Below are positions 11,843 through 22,497 of a stretch of 64,000 nt of DNA, in pieces. Location of the stretch: contig NC_088306.1 in NCBI RefSeq assembly GCF_032854445.1, positions 24,215,764 through 24,279,763 on the forward strand. Reading direction: 5' to 3'. Under the pieces are notes generated by a model. That model was not told the origin of the DNA. It ran no database searches and worked only from the letters and a program-made list of their open reading frames with translations. This stretch comes from Liolophura sinensis (Eukaryota; Mollusca; Polyplacophora; Chitonida; Chitonidae). Position 1 is the stretch's first letter; each line of letters opens with the position of its first letter. The translations under genes and the position numbers were made by a program.

Positions 11843-14800
11843 GTAATCGTGCATTTTATCCCATCAACGCCTTAAGCATAAACGGGTTGTTTTCATTCCA
11901 ATAAAAAATATTAATTGTCAGGAATCTCAGCTGATTTGTCGCACCCGACGTCTGGGCCTCCTCGAGCTCGTTGTCGCTCACTTGTCTAGCCGCCCTGGCG
12001 CCCCTCTAAATGGGTGATCTTCGGAAGGCTTTCGTTCGATGAGGTGGCACACCGGTTCGGTGGGTGAGAATGTAGGTGCAGGTCCCACGCCATTGGGTGA
12101 CGGGGAGTGTGTGGGTTGGTTATCTAATGCAAAGCTCCTGGTTTAGACTGTCATTTCCATATTACAGATTCCAAGGACCCGTTGTAACTAGATAGGAAAT
12201 CGTCTCACTTCGGGGCAGTTGAGAGGTGTAATGTTTTGCATGTAGAAAAAACAAGTAAAACTTACTTGAATATAAAGTACCAATTACTGGAGGACATGTG
12301 TGTCAAAAACTCGGGTCATGTGATTTATATTTTTTGTTTTATCCAAGGACAAAAGGAGATTTTCCTAATTTAAGGAGTTTACTGCGGAAATTACCTTTAT
12401 AATAAAAATACGATTAGGCCAGCCAAAATCATTTCCACATATTTAGTTTCTAGATAGGGAATAGTAAGCTATACTAAGGCATTGTCCTCATTGGTTCAGT
12501 GGTCATATGCGTGCCTGGAAACCGTTGTGTCGAATAGGGCGATGAGTTCCTTTCTTACCATATTTTTTTAGCCCTTAACAAAGTAAGGAAATGGAAGGGG
12601 GATTAATTTGAAATCTTCCTGACATTACATGAAGCTTTCAATAATAACATAACATAACAAGGAGAAGAAGAAAACAAAAAAAATGTTGAGATGAAAGAGC
12701 GTTAAAACTTATTTCCAGACATGGCGTTTAATATTCTTTTAGCTTTTTCTTTCGTGGGAAAAAGGATATATGAAACAGTCTTGTATGGAGGGTATTTGGA
12801 TCCCCCTTTTGCTAGGTTTCCCCTGTGCAGAATAGTGGTCTACATATAAAGGATGTGATGCATGCCTCAAATTCCATTGAATGTAAAGTAATGTTGTTGT
12901 TTATATCCAAACACAGGCATTTAATATGAAATATGGTAATATTTATGAATATATCAAAATATAAATTTGATCAAAATCCAGGTTGGATACATGTGTTAGC
13001 TGAAAGGACCAAATTCTTGTGCAAATATATTTTACTTTACAACCTCATTTATAACATTATTAAGCAAAGACAATATGTACTAAGAAAAACCCACTATGCA
13101 ACAATTATTTGCAATTGTTTTTTCTCTTTAAAAGTCGAAATATATATTGAAGACGACATTTGTAACTATCTTTTCGCAGTCTTTTATCTGATATTTATGT
13201 AATTTTTGTTTTCTCCTACTTAAATTAGCACTGGTAATTTGGGACAAACCAAGGGCTTGTGGCAAGTGGGCCTAGGTCAGGTTTTACTAATCAATCTTAA
13301 TTATCCGAGCACGTGTTACATAACTGCCCTGATGCTTAATTCTGGGTTGCTATGGTAACCACCTGCATTTATTTCTGGCATGGTTTTGTGCAATCGATCC
13401 CCAATTATATCATATACATGTATGTTGGCCACTTGAGTATTCTATATGTTAAACTTTCGTATCATACTTTCACTGGTTTGTGTAAAACGTCGTATTGATA
13501 ATTGTCCTTGCTAATATTGACCTGGATCGTCCCTTTTTTGACGGCTAGTTAGCAAATGTCTGCTTCGACGTTTAGATCCACTCATGACATATGGTTTGCT
13601 TCCCTTCATACAGGCTGATGCAGCACGGGATAGTCTGTTTCGTTTAAACACAAAGGAATCTTCTAACAAACAGTTACAACTGGTAGGTACTACTATTTGT
13701 TTCCAGCTAGATTTAAAACCATCAGGGTATTACTTTTAATAACGATTGCCTTGTGTTCATAAATAAGATTTCTGTATATACATAACAGATCACAACAGTG
13801 ACTACTGTTTGACTGACATTTTACACCTCTTAGGATTTTCTTTCATCAGCTGATGTAAATACTTGATAGTGTCAACTTTCACATCTCATATTGCCATCAT
13901 TTAACCAAACTTAGGTACAAAGATGATGTAAATCACAGTTTATGAGACGCCACTGGCCTTGAATTCCTGAAAATCCTATGTTGTCATTACGTTTACAAAA
14001 ATAAAGTTCTCAGCTCTTTCAGGCCAATCCTGAATATAAACTATTAAGTTTTATATAATAGGCTTAGCCATGCACTGTAATAGAATCAATCATAAGTGAA
14101 TATTTCTAGAGAAAAGCGATGGGCAAGTCAAGCCAAAATCACCATGACTCATGGACACAAGTACAAATTTCACGGGCACCAGTTTTGATGACGAATGTTT
14201 TTGTGACGTGTAGTCCACAACTCCCCAGTGTCATCGTGACCTTGTTTAGTACATCATCTCACCACCATATTCCGTACCTATTATGCAAATCTAACAGTTT
14301 ACAAGTAGATAGGCTTCGTCATCGTTGAGAAACACTTTAAATACAAAGCTATTCTGCCTAAATTTGTATTGTTTACGTGGCATTACATGTACTTTCTCTA
14401 TTCCAGGCTTGCTTCTTTGCTGCGAAGTTAAACTCGCCCTGTATTGGCGTTAAGTTCTTCGACATTTTCGTCATTGACAAAGCTCATATTCTCACGGTAT
14501 GTTATATACAATTAACTAACTACAACCTTCATATATATTTGGATTGCTATGCTCTCATGTCAAGTTATGGGACTTCCTTTTCGCGACTTCTTATGCTGTA
14601 CGACAAAACTATGCTGTACGTCTTTAATTATATACCAACACAGCTATACCCGTTAAAACATATGCACCACTTGTTCCAAAATACACGCAGTAAGCAACAT
14701 ACCCATTATACAGTGTCTACTTTTGGGGGGAAAGAAGTTATCATAATCAGTCAACTGTTCTTAAAGATATTTCTTTCAAAACCATTTCACTGATATGACG

Positions 14801-15633
14801 ACTGTTCCGGGGAAAAGACACAGCGCGTAGTCAGATACCAGGCACACTTTTTAACACTGTTGATTTGGTTGCGAGGCCTTATTTTTTATGATGTCCAAGA
14901 GACAATTTGAACAGAGAAGAAAACATTTCTTTTTTTATGTACATACATCTACATGAGTTTTTCAACGATAGCCACAAATCTTAACTGATAAATAGTCACA
15001 GCTCTAACTAATAGTCACAGAAGTTGAAATTTGATTTTCACAGATCTCATAAATATTGGCAGGCCTAACTAATAGATAGTATCTGACATAGCTAATAAAT
15101 ACCCAAGAGCATTTGAAGTTTATACAGCTAACTAACAGACATTCACAGGTCAAACTAACCGAATTAAAACTATAGTGTTATTGTTGACATAGATAATTGC
15201 CCGGATTTACTTTGTTAATGGTCGTGGGTTTCCTCCGGTTTCCTCCCACCATAATGTTGGACGCTGTCGTAGAAAGGAAATATTCTTGAGTATGGCGTAT
15301 AACATGAATCAAATGAATAAATAAATGACAGAGTAAATCCAACAACGAGCCCTTTATGCACATCACCATAGGCCTGCTGAGTTATGGTTATCATTGTTAT
15401 CTCCCTTGTCTTAGAACTGTGTTGTTTTTATTTTGAACGGACAACCATGTTTGGCAATTTCACAGGCGTAAGGGATATCACAAACGGAGGAACGAACAAA
15501 GTGCCAAATGCCACTATTTCGTTTGAGAAAAAAACACTGGTCGAACGTAATGAAAAAAAATGGTTAAACGTAATGTGTGCGTAACCATTTATGATGTTCT
15601 TCAAACATTCTTGAGTGCGGCGTTAAACACTAA

Positions 15634-15676
<43 letters not shown>

Positions 15677-16564
15677 ACACATATGACATTTGAATCTATT
15701 TAGTCGAAGTTCTATTTATATTAAGAAAAATTGACAGTAAGAGCACGAGTTCTTCAAAGTACTGTCAGCTGTGTATCTGGTGATTTCTCTAAATCAGTTA
15801 TTATATATTATAACGAGGAAAACGATTTATTAATTTATTTATCACTTAACGATCTACTCTAGAGTATTTTACTTACACGACGGCGGTCAGACTTGTGGGT
15901 GATGAACAGTGCACGACGGAAACCACCGACCTTTGAAAACTTACTGTCGAGTGAGTTCTTGGGGTCTAACGTCGTGCTTGACAATGTTTCAGTCACATGA
16001 CGACGAAGGAATCCTTAGAGTGTAGTTAATGTGCCTCGTTGTTGCCGGACGGATTTCCACCACTTTTTTATCTAGTGCTGCTTCACTGAGATGCCTAAAC
16101 GAAGGCAAGTAAACCGCCACGCCCGAGCCACTACACTGATACGGGTCAACCAGTCGTTGCACTTTTCATGCTGAACGCCAATCGAGGAAGTTACTTCCTT
16201 TTTTAAGGTCTCAGGTGTGACGTACATACATAACACCATATTGGCGGTAGATATTTAGTCTTCATCGAACATACTACTGAGAAAACTGGTACCAACGAAC
16301 GTTGTGAACCGCTTGACACAAAGGCTCCACAAGTAGTGACAAGTAAATAAAGCGCTAACTATCTGTAATCCTTCAGATAGTGAATTGCCTTTGTTATCAC
16401 GCCGTTTCTATTTTTTCTTGCAGATGTTTGGCATTCTAATTACCTACACTTTACTAATACTACAGTTCGACGCTTCTGTGATGAAATCGAAGAGAGAGAC
16501 GACCACTACGATGGCCACATCATTCGCCACTTCCGGGGAACCAGTGACATCTTCACTCGTTTGA
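10739..16564 (+). CDS. Gustatory-receptor-like 7TM protein, gene B (complete, 4 exons)
   Basis: Predicted membrane chemoreceptor of the animal Gr-like family. Exons are 10739-11842, 13614-13682, 14407-14496 and 16424-16564. All junctions are phase 0 with GT donors (GTAATC, GTAGGT, GTATGT) and CAG acceptors, giving 368+23+30+46=467 residues, close to typical Gr length. Hydrophobic segments lie near residues 73-99, 107-135, 162-190, 211-245, 313-335 and 340-363, with a seventh in exon 4. Exon 3 ends GVKFFDIFVIDKAHILT, like the G-F-x-ID-x-LL block before TM7 of insect Grs. Exon 4 opens MFGILITYTLLILQF, an exact TYhhhhhQF signature. The C-terminal tail is Thr/Ser-rich. The first of two adjacent ATGs (10739) was chosen; a frame open further upstream has no ATG. 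Known: such Gr-like genes occur in many non-insect animals. Ligand and tissue are unknown. Confidence 0.88.
13614..13682 (+). other. Gene B exon 2 (69 nt)
   Basis: Acceptor TTCCCTTCATACAG, donor CTG|GTAGGT. Encodes 23 residues beginning ADAARDSLFRLNTKE and ending LQL. The counterparts in genes A (167-235) and C (62551-62619) are also exactly 69 nt and share RDSLF. Confidence 0.85.
14407..14496 (+). other. Gene B exon 3 (90 nt)
   Basis: Acceptor TTTCTCTATTCCAG, donor ACG|GTATGT. Encodes ACFFAAKLNSPCIG then VKFFDIFVIDKAHILT. Gene C has the same-sized exon at 61628-61717. Confidence 0.88.
15217..15326 (+). repeat. SINE family A, 3' part, in intron 3 of gene B
   Basis: ATGGTCGTGGGTTTCCTCC, CCACCATAATGTTGGACGC and a tail of ATGAATAAATAAAT match the family A 3' half, with extra substitutions, so it is old. 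Confidence 0.8.
15606..15677 (+). repeat. SINE family A tail with expanded (AATA)n
   Basis: TTCTTGAGTGCGGCGTTAAA followed by about 50 bases of AATA repeat. Only the extreme 3' end of the SINE remains. Confidence 0.8.
15826..15933 (-). repeat. SINE family A, degenerate
   Basis: TTTATTAATTTATTTATCAC, then ACTTACACGACGGCGGTCAG and GGAAACCACCGACC follow the reversed family A order with many changes. Confidence 0.6.
15949..16222 (-). repeat. SINE family B copy in intron 3 of gene B
   Basis: Shares ATGACGACGAAGGA, TCTAGTGCTGCTTCACTGAG, CGCCCGAGCCA and GGTCAACCAGTCGTTGCAC with the copies at 29331, 31334, 51515 and 62066. The tRNA-like head, at high coordinates in complete copies, is missing here. 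Confidence 0.8.
16424..16564 (+). other. Gene B exon 4 with TYhhhhhQF
   Basis: Acceptor TTCTATTTTTTCTTGCAG. Encodes 46 residues beginning MFGILITYTLLILQFDASVM and a TGA stop at 16562-16564. No clear AATAAA follows closely. Confidence 0.87.
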
Positions 16565-16879
16565 AGCAATCAAGATGTTAGCCAGCGCTGACATTCATGT
16601 CCAGTTGTGGAGATATATTGCTCCCCTATTTAATAATCTTTTCTTATACTCTTACTGATCACACAACAGAGAGACAAGCTGGTAATCAAATGGCTAAAGA
16701 AAGTGTGCAGATTTTCTTACAAGACTACTTTTAATGAAAACAAATGTGTTGGATCTACTTTACGTGTGCCATCACTGGTTGACAAATGCTTGTCGGTAGA
16801 TGAACAAGGAAAGACAAAATGGTGCAGCAGACAATGAACATTGGTTGACACATCATAGGGTATAAATAAGACGTACACC

Positions 16880-17005
16880 ATAGAGCGAAAAAAAAAACAG
16901 AACAACGACGAGATTGTGATAGCCGTTGAATGGTCACACGTAACCGGTGCAGTGCGGACTCTTTTCAATTTCCCTCAGTTAGAGTTTTATTCTAACTGTT
17001 CGTGA
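16880..17005 (+). repeat. Dispersed repeat D, copy 1
   Basis: CACACGTAACCGGTG and GTTTTATTCTAACTGTTC with intervening sequence match 24628-24835 (+) and 27880-28078 (-). No coding signal. Possibly an unclassified MITE or SINE. Confidence 0.6.
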
Positions 17006-17076
17006 TGCCGTTCTGGTACATATGCTATAAAACTTTTAAAACATTTCAGATGGTATCTCTGGGTATATTCTGCTTC

Positions 17077-17140
17077 GGTGGCCTAAGTGTTAGAAGATCC
17101 ACATCGCTGTCGGGAGACCTGAGATATGATATAACTCATA
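17077..17140 (+). repeat. tRNA-like SINE head fragment
   Basis: CGGTGGCCTAAGTGTTAGAA and CGGGAGACCTGAG resemble a tRNA-derived SINE head with an A-box. The B-box is not intact, so this is not a tRNA gene. Confidence 0.4.
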
Positions 17141-17295
17141 TATAGTTTACTGTGTATAACCTTTGAAAACCGTCACATCCAACACACTCTGTAACAGTGT
17201 CACATCGAGAAATAAAACTATGCGTTAGACGATAATGCATAATACGGTACGTCGTTAAAATACTCGGTCTCCTCGAAATATACTGTGATATACTA

Positions 17296-17323
17296 AACTC
17301 TGTCAAAAAAGAAACGCGACCCC
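17296..17323 (+). repeat. Tc1 terminal inverted repeat, left
   Basis: AACTCTGTCAAAAAAGAAAC continued as CGCGACCCC. It matches the inverted right end at 18781-18808 except for about two bases. Confidence 0.9.
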
Positions 17324-17489
17324 CGCATTTTAGAGATTTTAATATTTAGTTTTAGGGCGGCACAACTTTTTTCTTATTGAAGACAGAAGTCAGAAATTTG
17401 GCAGAATAATAATCAAGATGGTCATGTTTAAAACTGTCTTTTCAAAAGTCATCTCACAGACACCAGTTGCTCACCAGGGGGCGTCTTCC

Positions 17490-18494
17490 TCAGTATCTCG
17501 TATGACCACCACGAGCTGCAATCACTGCACGGCATCTCCTTGGACAAGAACGGATAAGACGCCGGATTCTCTCCTGGGGAATGGCCCTCCACTCCTCCTG
17601 TAACGCAACGGCGAGCTGTTGAAGCGTCTGTGGCGGTGGCTGACAATGACGCACGTGTCGATCCAGAGTATCCCACAGGTGTTCAATAGGGTTGAGGTCT
17701 TGTGATTTAGAGGGCCACGGCAAGACATTGACGTTGGAATCCTGCAGAAAGTTCATTGTTGCACGTGCAGTATGATGCCTGGCGTTGTCCTGTTGAAAAA
17801 GCTGTGTCTGTCGGTCAATAATCGGGAGAAGGTGAGGCTGTAACACGTGGTTGATGTAACGTTGGGCCGTCAGATTCCCTGGAACGATCATTAAGTCTGA
17901 TTTCTGGTCGTACGAGATGGCTCCCCAAACCATAACACTGCCTACGCCAAATCTGTCCACCTGCCGGATGCAGATGGGCGCAAAGCGTTCATGACGTCTC
18001 CTATACACAAGCTGTCTTCCGTCGTGACGTGTCAAAAGAAAACGGGATTCAGAAAACCAGATGCGCCTCCAGTTTTGTAAAGACCATATCCTTACCTTGT
18101 TGCACCACCTGAGTCGTAGGTGTCGATGTAAGGGGCGTAGTACAGGTCCAACAACTGGTCTACCTGCTCGTAAACCCGCTTCTTTCAGACGGTTCCTAAT
18201 CGTTTGAGCCGACACTCTCCTCAAACCTGGTAATTGTGTGGCAGTCACGGTTGATAGGGCATGCCGATTACGCAGGTGAAGGACCCGGATGTACCGATCT
18301 TGAAGTGGGGTCGTGATTTTTGGCCTTCCACTTCTGGGGCGATCGTTGGTCGAATTAAAGTTGTTGTAACGGCTCCAAAGTCGGGATATCGTTGTTTTGT
18401 GAACATTTAGGTGTCGTGCAATAGTACCAAAACTTTCTCCGGCTTGAAAACGACCAATGGCGATATTTCGGTCGGCAGCACTCAGTCGCGGCAT
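17490..18494 (-). CDS. Tc1-family DD34E transposase lacking the first catalytic Asp
   Basis: A 334-residue cut-and-paste transposase. The ATG at 18494 (MPRLSAADRNIAIGRFQAGE) was chosen because family members start MPRLS/T; the frame is open for 65 more codons upstream but these run into element DNA without similarity. Order: paired-like helix-turn-helix, residues about 1-50; linker NDRPRSGRPK; second helix-turn-helix including LRRVSAQTIRNRL; then the DDE domain. In relatives the first Asp lies in FSDESRF. Here the protein reads RIWFSESRF, so one codon is missing. The second Asp (LFQQDNARHHTAR) and the Glu (SQDLNPIEHLWD) are 34 residues apart, as in DD34E. Length and the rest are normal. Probably inactive despite an intact frame; it could still bind its inverted ends. 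Confidence 0.9.
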   Translation of the reverse strand: MPRLSAADRNIAIGRFQAGESFGTIARHLNVHKTTISRLWSRYNNFNSTNDRPRSGRPKITTPLQDRYIRVLHLRNRHALSTVTATQLPGLRRVSAQTIRNRLKEAGLRAGRPVVGPVLRPLHRHLRLRWCNKVRIWSLQNWRRIWFSESRFLLTRHDGRQLVYRRRHERFAPICIRQVDRFGVGSVMVWGAISYDQKSDLMIVPGNLTAQRYINHVLQPHLLPIIDRQTQLFQQDNARHHTARATMNFLQDSNVNVLPWPSKSQDLNPIEHLWDTLDRHVRHCQPPPQTLQQLAVALQEEWRAIPQERIRRLIRSCPRRCRAVIAARGGHTRY

Positions 18495-18780
18495 TTTACC
18501 GACTGCCTTTCGTCGACGAATGAATGAATAAAATACGAAAGCACATGGGCTTTTATACACCCCCACACTGATTTGCATGTGAATGGTTCTGTGTGCGACG
18601 TCAACAGGGTCAGTCCATGCGCTGTGACGTAATAAGCAATAAAATACACTTAGGAGAGAAAAGGCAGTTGTTTGGATGGTAATCTTCATTAAAAAACGTG
18701 TATAATTTCATTACATTTGGCTAAAATTTAGTTTGGAAGCAATAACTTTATTCGAACGAATTTTTTGATATCCGAGGACA

Positions 18781-18808
18781 GGGGTTGCGTTTCTTTTTTG
18801 ACAGAGTT
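18781..18808 (-). repeat. Tc1 terminal inverted repeat, right
   Basis: Reverse complement begins AACTCTGTCAAAAAAGAAAC and continues CGCAACCCC. Followed by TA at 18809-18810. Confidence 0.9.
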
Positions 18809-18987
18809 TATTTTGGTCCACAGGTGATTCACAAATGTAAAATTTTCAGGATGAGCTTCATGTAACCCCACTTAAGCGCCCGTATGTACACTGTTATCCA
18901 CTTATGGAGACCAAGGTCTGAACAACCACCGCTTTATAGAATTTCAGTAAGCCTTTTAAAAAGCACTGAACAAATCTTTACATAAAC

Positions 18988-19268
18988 ACGTTTAGTATCC
19001 GATCTATGTCAAAAGATTGGATTCTCTCGTTTAGTATCCGGTCTATGTTGAAAGATACCATTTCCTCGCTTAGTAAACGGTCTATGGTGAAAGATACCAT
19101 TTCCTCGCTTAGTAAACGGTCTATGTTGAAAGATACCATTTCCTCGCTTAGTAAACGGTCTATGGTGAAAGATACCATTTCCTCGCTTAGTAAACGGTCT
19201 ATGGTGAAAGATGGGATTCATTTGTTTACTAACCGGTCTATGTTGAAAAATAGGATTCCTTTGTTTAT
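18988..19268. repeat. 39-bp minisatellite, about 7 units
   Basis: The unit contains AGTAAACGGTCTATGGTGAA and AGATACCATTTCCTCGCTT. Inner units are near-identical and alternate ATGGTGAAAG and ATGTTGAAAG; edge units are more diverged. Because 39 is a multiple of 3, both strands stay open (units SKRSMVKDTISSL on + and VSFTIDRLLSEEM on -). No start context, splice sites or family match suggest a real protein. Confidence 0.92.
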
Positions 19269-19884
19269 GTTATAAGATAGGATATCAAAATTTGACAGAC
19301 CGATCGATAGATACTGCAACTTAATCAGTAATAAATAAACGGGAAGACTGACGTCTGGGAGATGACTTTCTATATCCAGACCCTGGTAGAACATATACGC
19401 ACATAGCTTAAATGGTTTTACGGCAGTAAACGGTTTGCAGTTCAAGAGCCACCAGCTAATTATGTACAGTCACTTTTCCTTTTGTTGCCTTTTCTTGTAG
19501 CGTTTAAATAATGTGTGCAATAAACAGTGACCGCTTTATACGCAGTGTTCGAGTGTACATGGATCTTGTTTCCACAGCAGGATATATATTGCAGGAATTG
19601 ATTGTGTTTAAGACTTCGTCACAGTTTCCGCCAGCCAATGTACAGATTGTTATTTACACTACGTTCATCTATCTTTGATCGCTGGCTCGTGCTCTTGACT
19701 AAAGCCATATAAAAGGTTTTCGAAAAGCATGAATTTATAACTGACAGTATAAAACATCACGCTTTAATGCATGATTCGTTCTGTTCAACATAAAAACTCT
19801 TTTTAAGGAGATACCAATAAATTACTTTCGGATATGTTAACCTGGCCCCGCCTCGAACACATAGAGATATTGGATGTTCATAGG
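19269..19884. other. No gene seen
   Basis: AT-rich spacer between two tandem repeats. Confidence 0.4.
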
Positions 19885-19978
19885 CAATATCTTGCATATT
19901 AATAGACAATATCTCGCATATTAATAGACAATATCTTGCATATTAATAGACAATATTTTGCATGTTAATAGACAATAT
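19885..19978. repeat. 22-bp AT-rich tandem repeat, about 4 units
   Basis: Unit CAATATCTTGCATATTAATA plus GA, repeated with single-base changes (TCTTGC, TCTCGC, TTTTGC). Confidence 0.9.
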
Positions 19979-21740
19979 ATTCTCCTCATTCCTGTTCTGA
20001 ATATCTGGGGACAGCCGGAATTCGTGCAAAAATAATTGAGTGCTTTAAATGTTTTAAATGTCATTTATGTTGTCTTGGGCCAACTTGTATCCCCTTCTTT
20101 TTAGCAGTGAAAGCACATGTTTTCCAACCCAGTGCTTTTTCTCAAGTGCATGCAAACAGCGTGTGTGTAAAGATCTGATCAACAAATTCGTCGATCAGGC
20201 ATACCAATGCAGTTGTTCCACATTCATAAAAAAGCTAGAAATAGAAGTATGGCATATTCCTTCCCTTGTAAGAAAATGAGTTCACTCTCAAACATACCAA
20301 TTAATTATTCAAAGCATACATCTTGACATAATTTCGTGTAATAGGTGTCTACATGAGTGACATTTCGCAAAGTCCGTTACTAAGAGAAAGTACTTTCCGA
20401 GTTGAACTGGTTGCTGCCTTATGAAATACTTAATTGTCTCTTGTACTGTTTACTCTGCATGTACTGCGAATATCACAGAATCCTTTGTTGTAAATTGTCT
20501 AAAACTCCAGTGGAAATTGCGCTGCGCAGGGGCTGGAAACAGTGGTTTAACATGCAGATCACTCTATATAGCCCCAGAAGTCCAGCCCGAAAGCACAATC
20601 ACAAAGTCTTTGAAACAAGACAAGGACAAAAACAAACAGATTTACAGGCTAGTTTCCAATAAATTCCAAAAAGGAGGCGGCCTTAAGTAACAGCCCCTCA
20701 GATATGCTCACAGCATTGGTCTCGAGTTGATAACTATTATAAAGAAGACATTCTGATTTTTTGTACAAAATACCCGTTTCTAAATCCTTTGTGATCACAC
20801 ACAATATTTCACGCACAAACCTTTCTTTTTCCGGTGTATTTTCTTTGAGATGCATTCTTCTTCTACACTAGTTTTGGTTTTTTGATCTGGTTCGTGCTCG
20901 AGCATTACATAACACTTCTGATAACTTCAAAATACCCCAGGGGACACGTTACAAGGGTTTCTTTTCCAAGAAATAGTACTTGAATTAAAGTGGCAGGAAT
21001 TTTTATGCCGACTTTTGAATTCGGAGCTGGTTCAATTAATCAGACTGTCGACAGTATCATATCAAAGGGACATTTCCGAAGAACATCTACTGAACATTAA
21101 AGAGATAATAGTCACTTGACTTTGCCACTATATATAGACAGAATGTATTTATTTATTTATTGTATGAAACGTGTAAAGATTGCAATAAAGTTTTGAAAGT
21201 CGAGTGGTAATGTAAAAATAGTTCGTCTAATGAACATAAGTTCTACCTACCCTGCATTCTGATATGAAAATTAGCTTGCTTTTTAACTAAAGTTTTTATT
21301 CGAAGCTATATATATGACCGATTTGCTTGCAGAGCCTACGTCGGTGACACATAACTTCAGTATTTATGCATCGAAACAGACATTCGTTTATCAGCCGTCA
21401 ACCCTGCGTCAATTGACATTCCAAGCCAATACTCGCAAGGCCAATTCCCAAAACGACGTTTAACAGAAACCACTGAAGAACTAAGAAATAGAAACACTAG
21501 CAGACTAATGAAACTTTGTTTAATACTGGCATTTCTCCTTGCGAACCATTTAATGCACGCGCTCAGCATGTTAGCAAAAATACTGGCACGAATAGACTTA
21601 CTGTACAGAGGAGAGTTGTCCCCCCTTTTCCAAACTGGCACTTTTCGAATCGTTCGCCTTCCATTGTGTTGAAAGGGAATGCTCTCCAGTTGCTATGCAA
21701 GCATATTACCTGGAGGAAATTCATCAAAAATGGGCGTATT
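19979..21740. other. No gene seen
   Basis: An 89-codon frame from 20421 begins with a hydrophobic stretch and has several Cys, but lacks supporting homology. A sequence near 21367-21460 shares short words with 30660 and 52125, so old repeats are likely. Confidence 0.35.
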
Positions 21741-22497
21741 TTCTACACGTGATTACTGATGGTTCTAAGGGTCAGGGGAATGGAAGGGTTGGGGCTGCTT
21801 TCTGTGTACCTGACCTAAGATACTCAAGACACTGTGAGCTGCCAAATTGTACTTTGATCTCCCCTACTCAACTGACATCTACTTTATTCTCCTTGCAGTT
21901 TTCAGCGGAGTTTAGGCTCTATAGGGCTGTTATTTTTACAGATTCATTTACCTCACTACAGGCACTTCTAGGTTTTACCTGGCATCAATTCCTGCCCTTT
22001 TGTCCTTGAAATTATTCTTTTGTGTAATCGGCTTTGTAGCCAAGAAATTTGTGTTAGCTTTGAGTGGATCCTCAGTCATATTGATATTAAGGGTAATGAG
22101 CTTACAGGACTCGTTGGTACGGCAGGGAACATCAACCCCTCCTCTGATGATACGATAAGTCTTTTTAAACATCATTTTGCAAAACTATGGCAAAGGGACT
22201 GCGAATACTCAATGCTGGGAAAACGAAAGGAGGATATTTTTTTTAATTTAACCCACGCGTTGTTGCTTCTGACAACGCGTGCCTACTCGAAGAGCTCAAG
22301 TTCTACTGTGCAGGCTTCTCTCTGGACATATCTAACTTAGTTCATATCTGTACAGGTTTAATCGTCATGATAATGGACTATGTGATATGTGTCTGGTTGA
22401 GGACACAGTCTCACATTTTTTATTACACTGTAATAAATATTCTGCTAGAAAATTAACTTTTTACTCTGATTTGTTTTGTGCAGAAATAGACGCATAA
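21741..22497 (+). pseudogene. LINE remnant: RNase H domain and C-terminal zinc knuckle
   Basis: Three successive frames encode parts of a non-LTR retrotransposon polyprotein. VITDGSKGQGNGRVGAAF and later VIFTDSFTSLQAL are the start and DS block of RNase H. The next frame has WILSHIDIKGNELTG, the family's WIPSHVGIxGNExAD motif. A third has LCDMCLVEDTVSHFLLHC, the CxxC...HfLlxC element near the C-terminus of Jockey/CR1-type LINEs. Key RNase H acidic residues are partly lost. No poly-A tail or 5' part is evident. Confidence 0.75.

Larger units (their letters stand above)
17296..18808 (-). mobile_element. Tc1-like DNA transposon, structurally complete
   Basis: A 1513-bp element bounded by TA on both sides (17294-17295 and 18809-18810). 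The inverted ends share AACTCTGTCAAAAAAGAAAC continuing to about 28 bases with two mismatches. One transposase frame is open throughout on the minus strand. The good ends and single open frame imply a fairly recent insertion, but the transposase probably cannot act in cis because of a missing catalytic residue. It lies about 0.7 kb downstream of gene B. Confidence 0.92.

Noticed and set aside
12487-12546. tRNA-like stretch with a 7-bp acceptor-like stem in intron 1 of gene B
   Set aside because: Only about 60 bases between stem ends and no proper anticodon or T arm; likely chance or an eroded SINE head.
18978-19275. Repeat proteins on both strands of the 39-bp array
   Set aside because: Open frames follow from a stop-free unit whose length is a multiple of three; no start context, splice sites or homology.
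18990-19980. CRISPR-like repeats
   Set aside because: Head-to-tail tandem arrays without unique spacers in a eukaryotic context.
20421-20690. 89-codon frame with hydrophobic start and several Cys as a small secreted protein
   Set aside because: No homology, no promoter or polyadenylation signal, and two overlapping frames of similar length suggest chance.
22256-22281. Short perfect hairpin ACGCGTTGT/ACAACGCGT as a terminator
   Set aside because: It lies inside a decayed LINE fragment, and bacterial-type terminators are not expected here.
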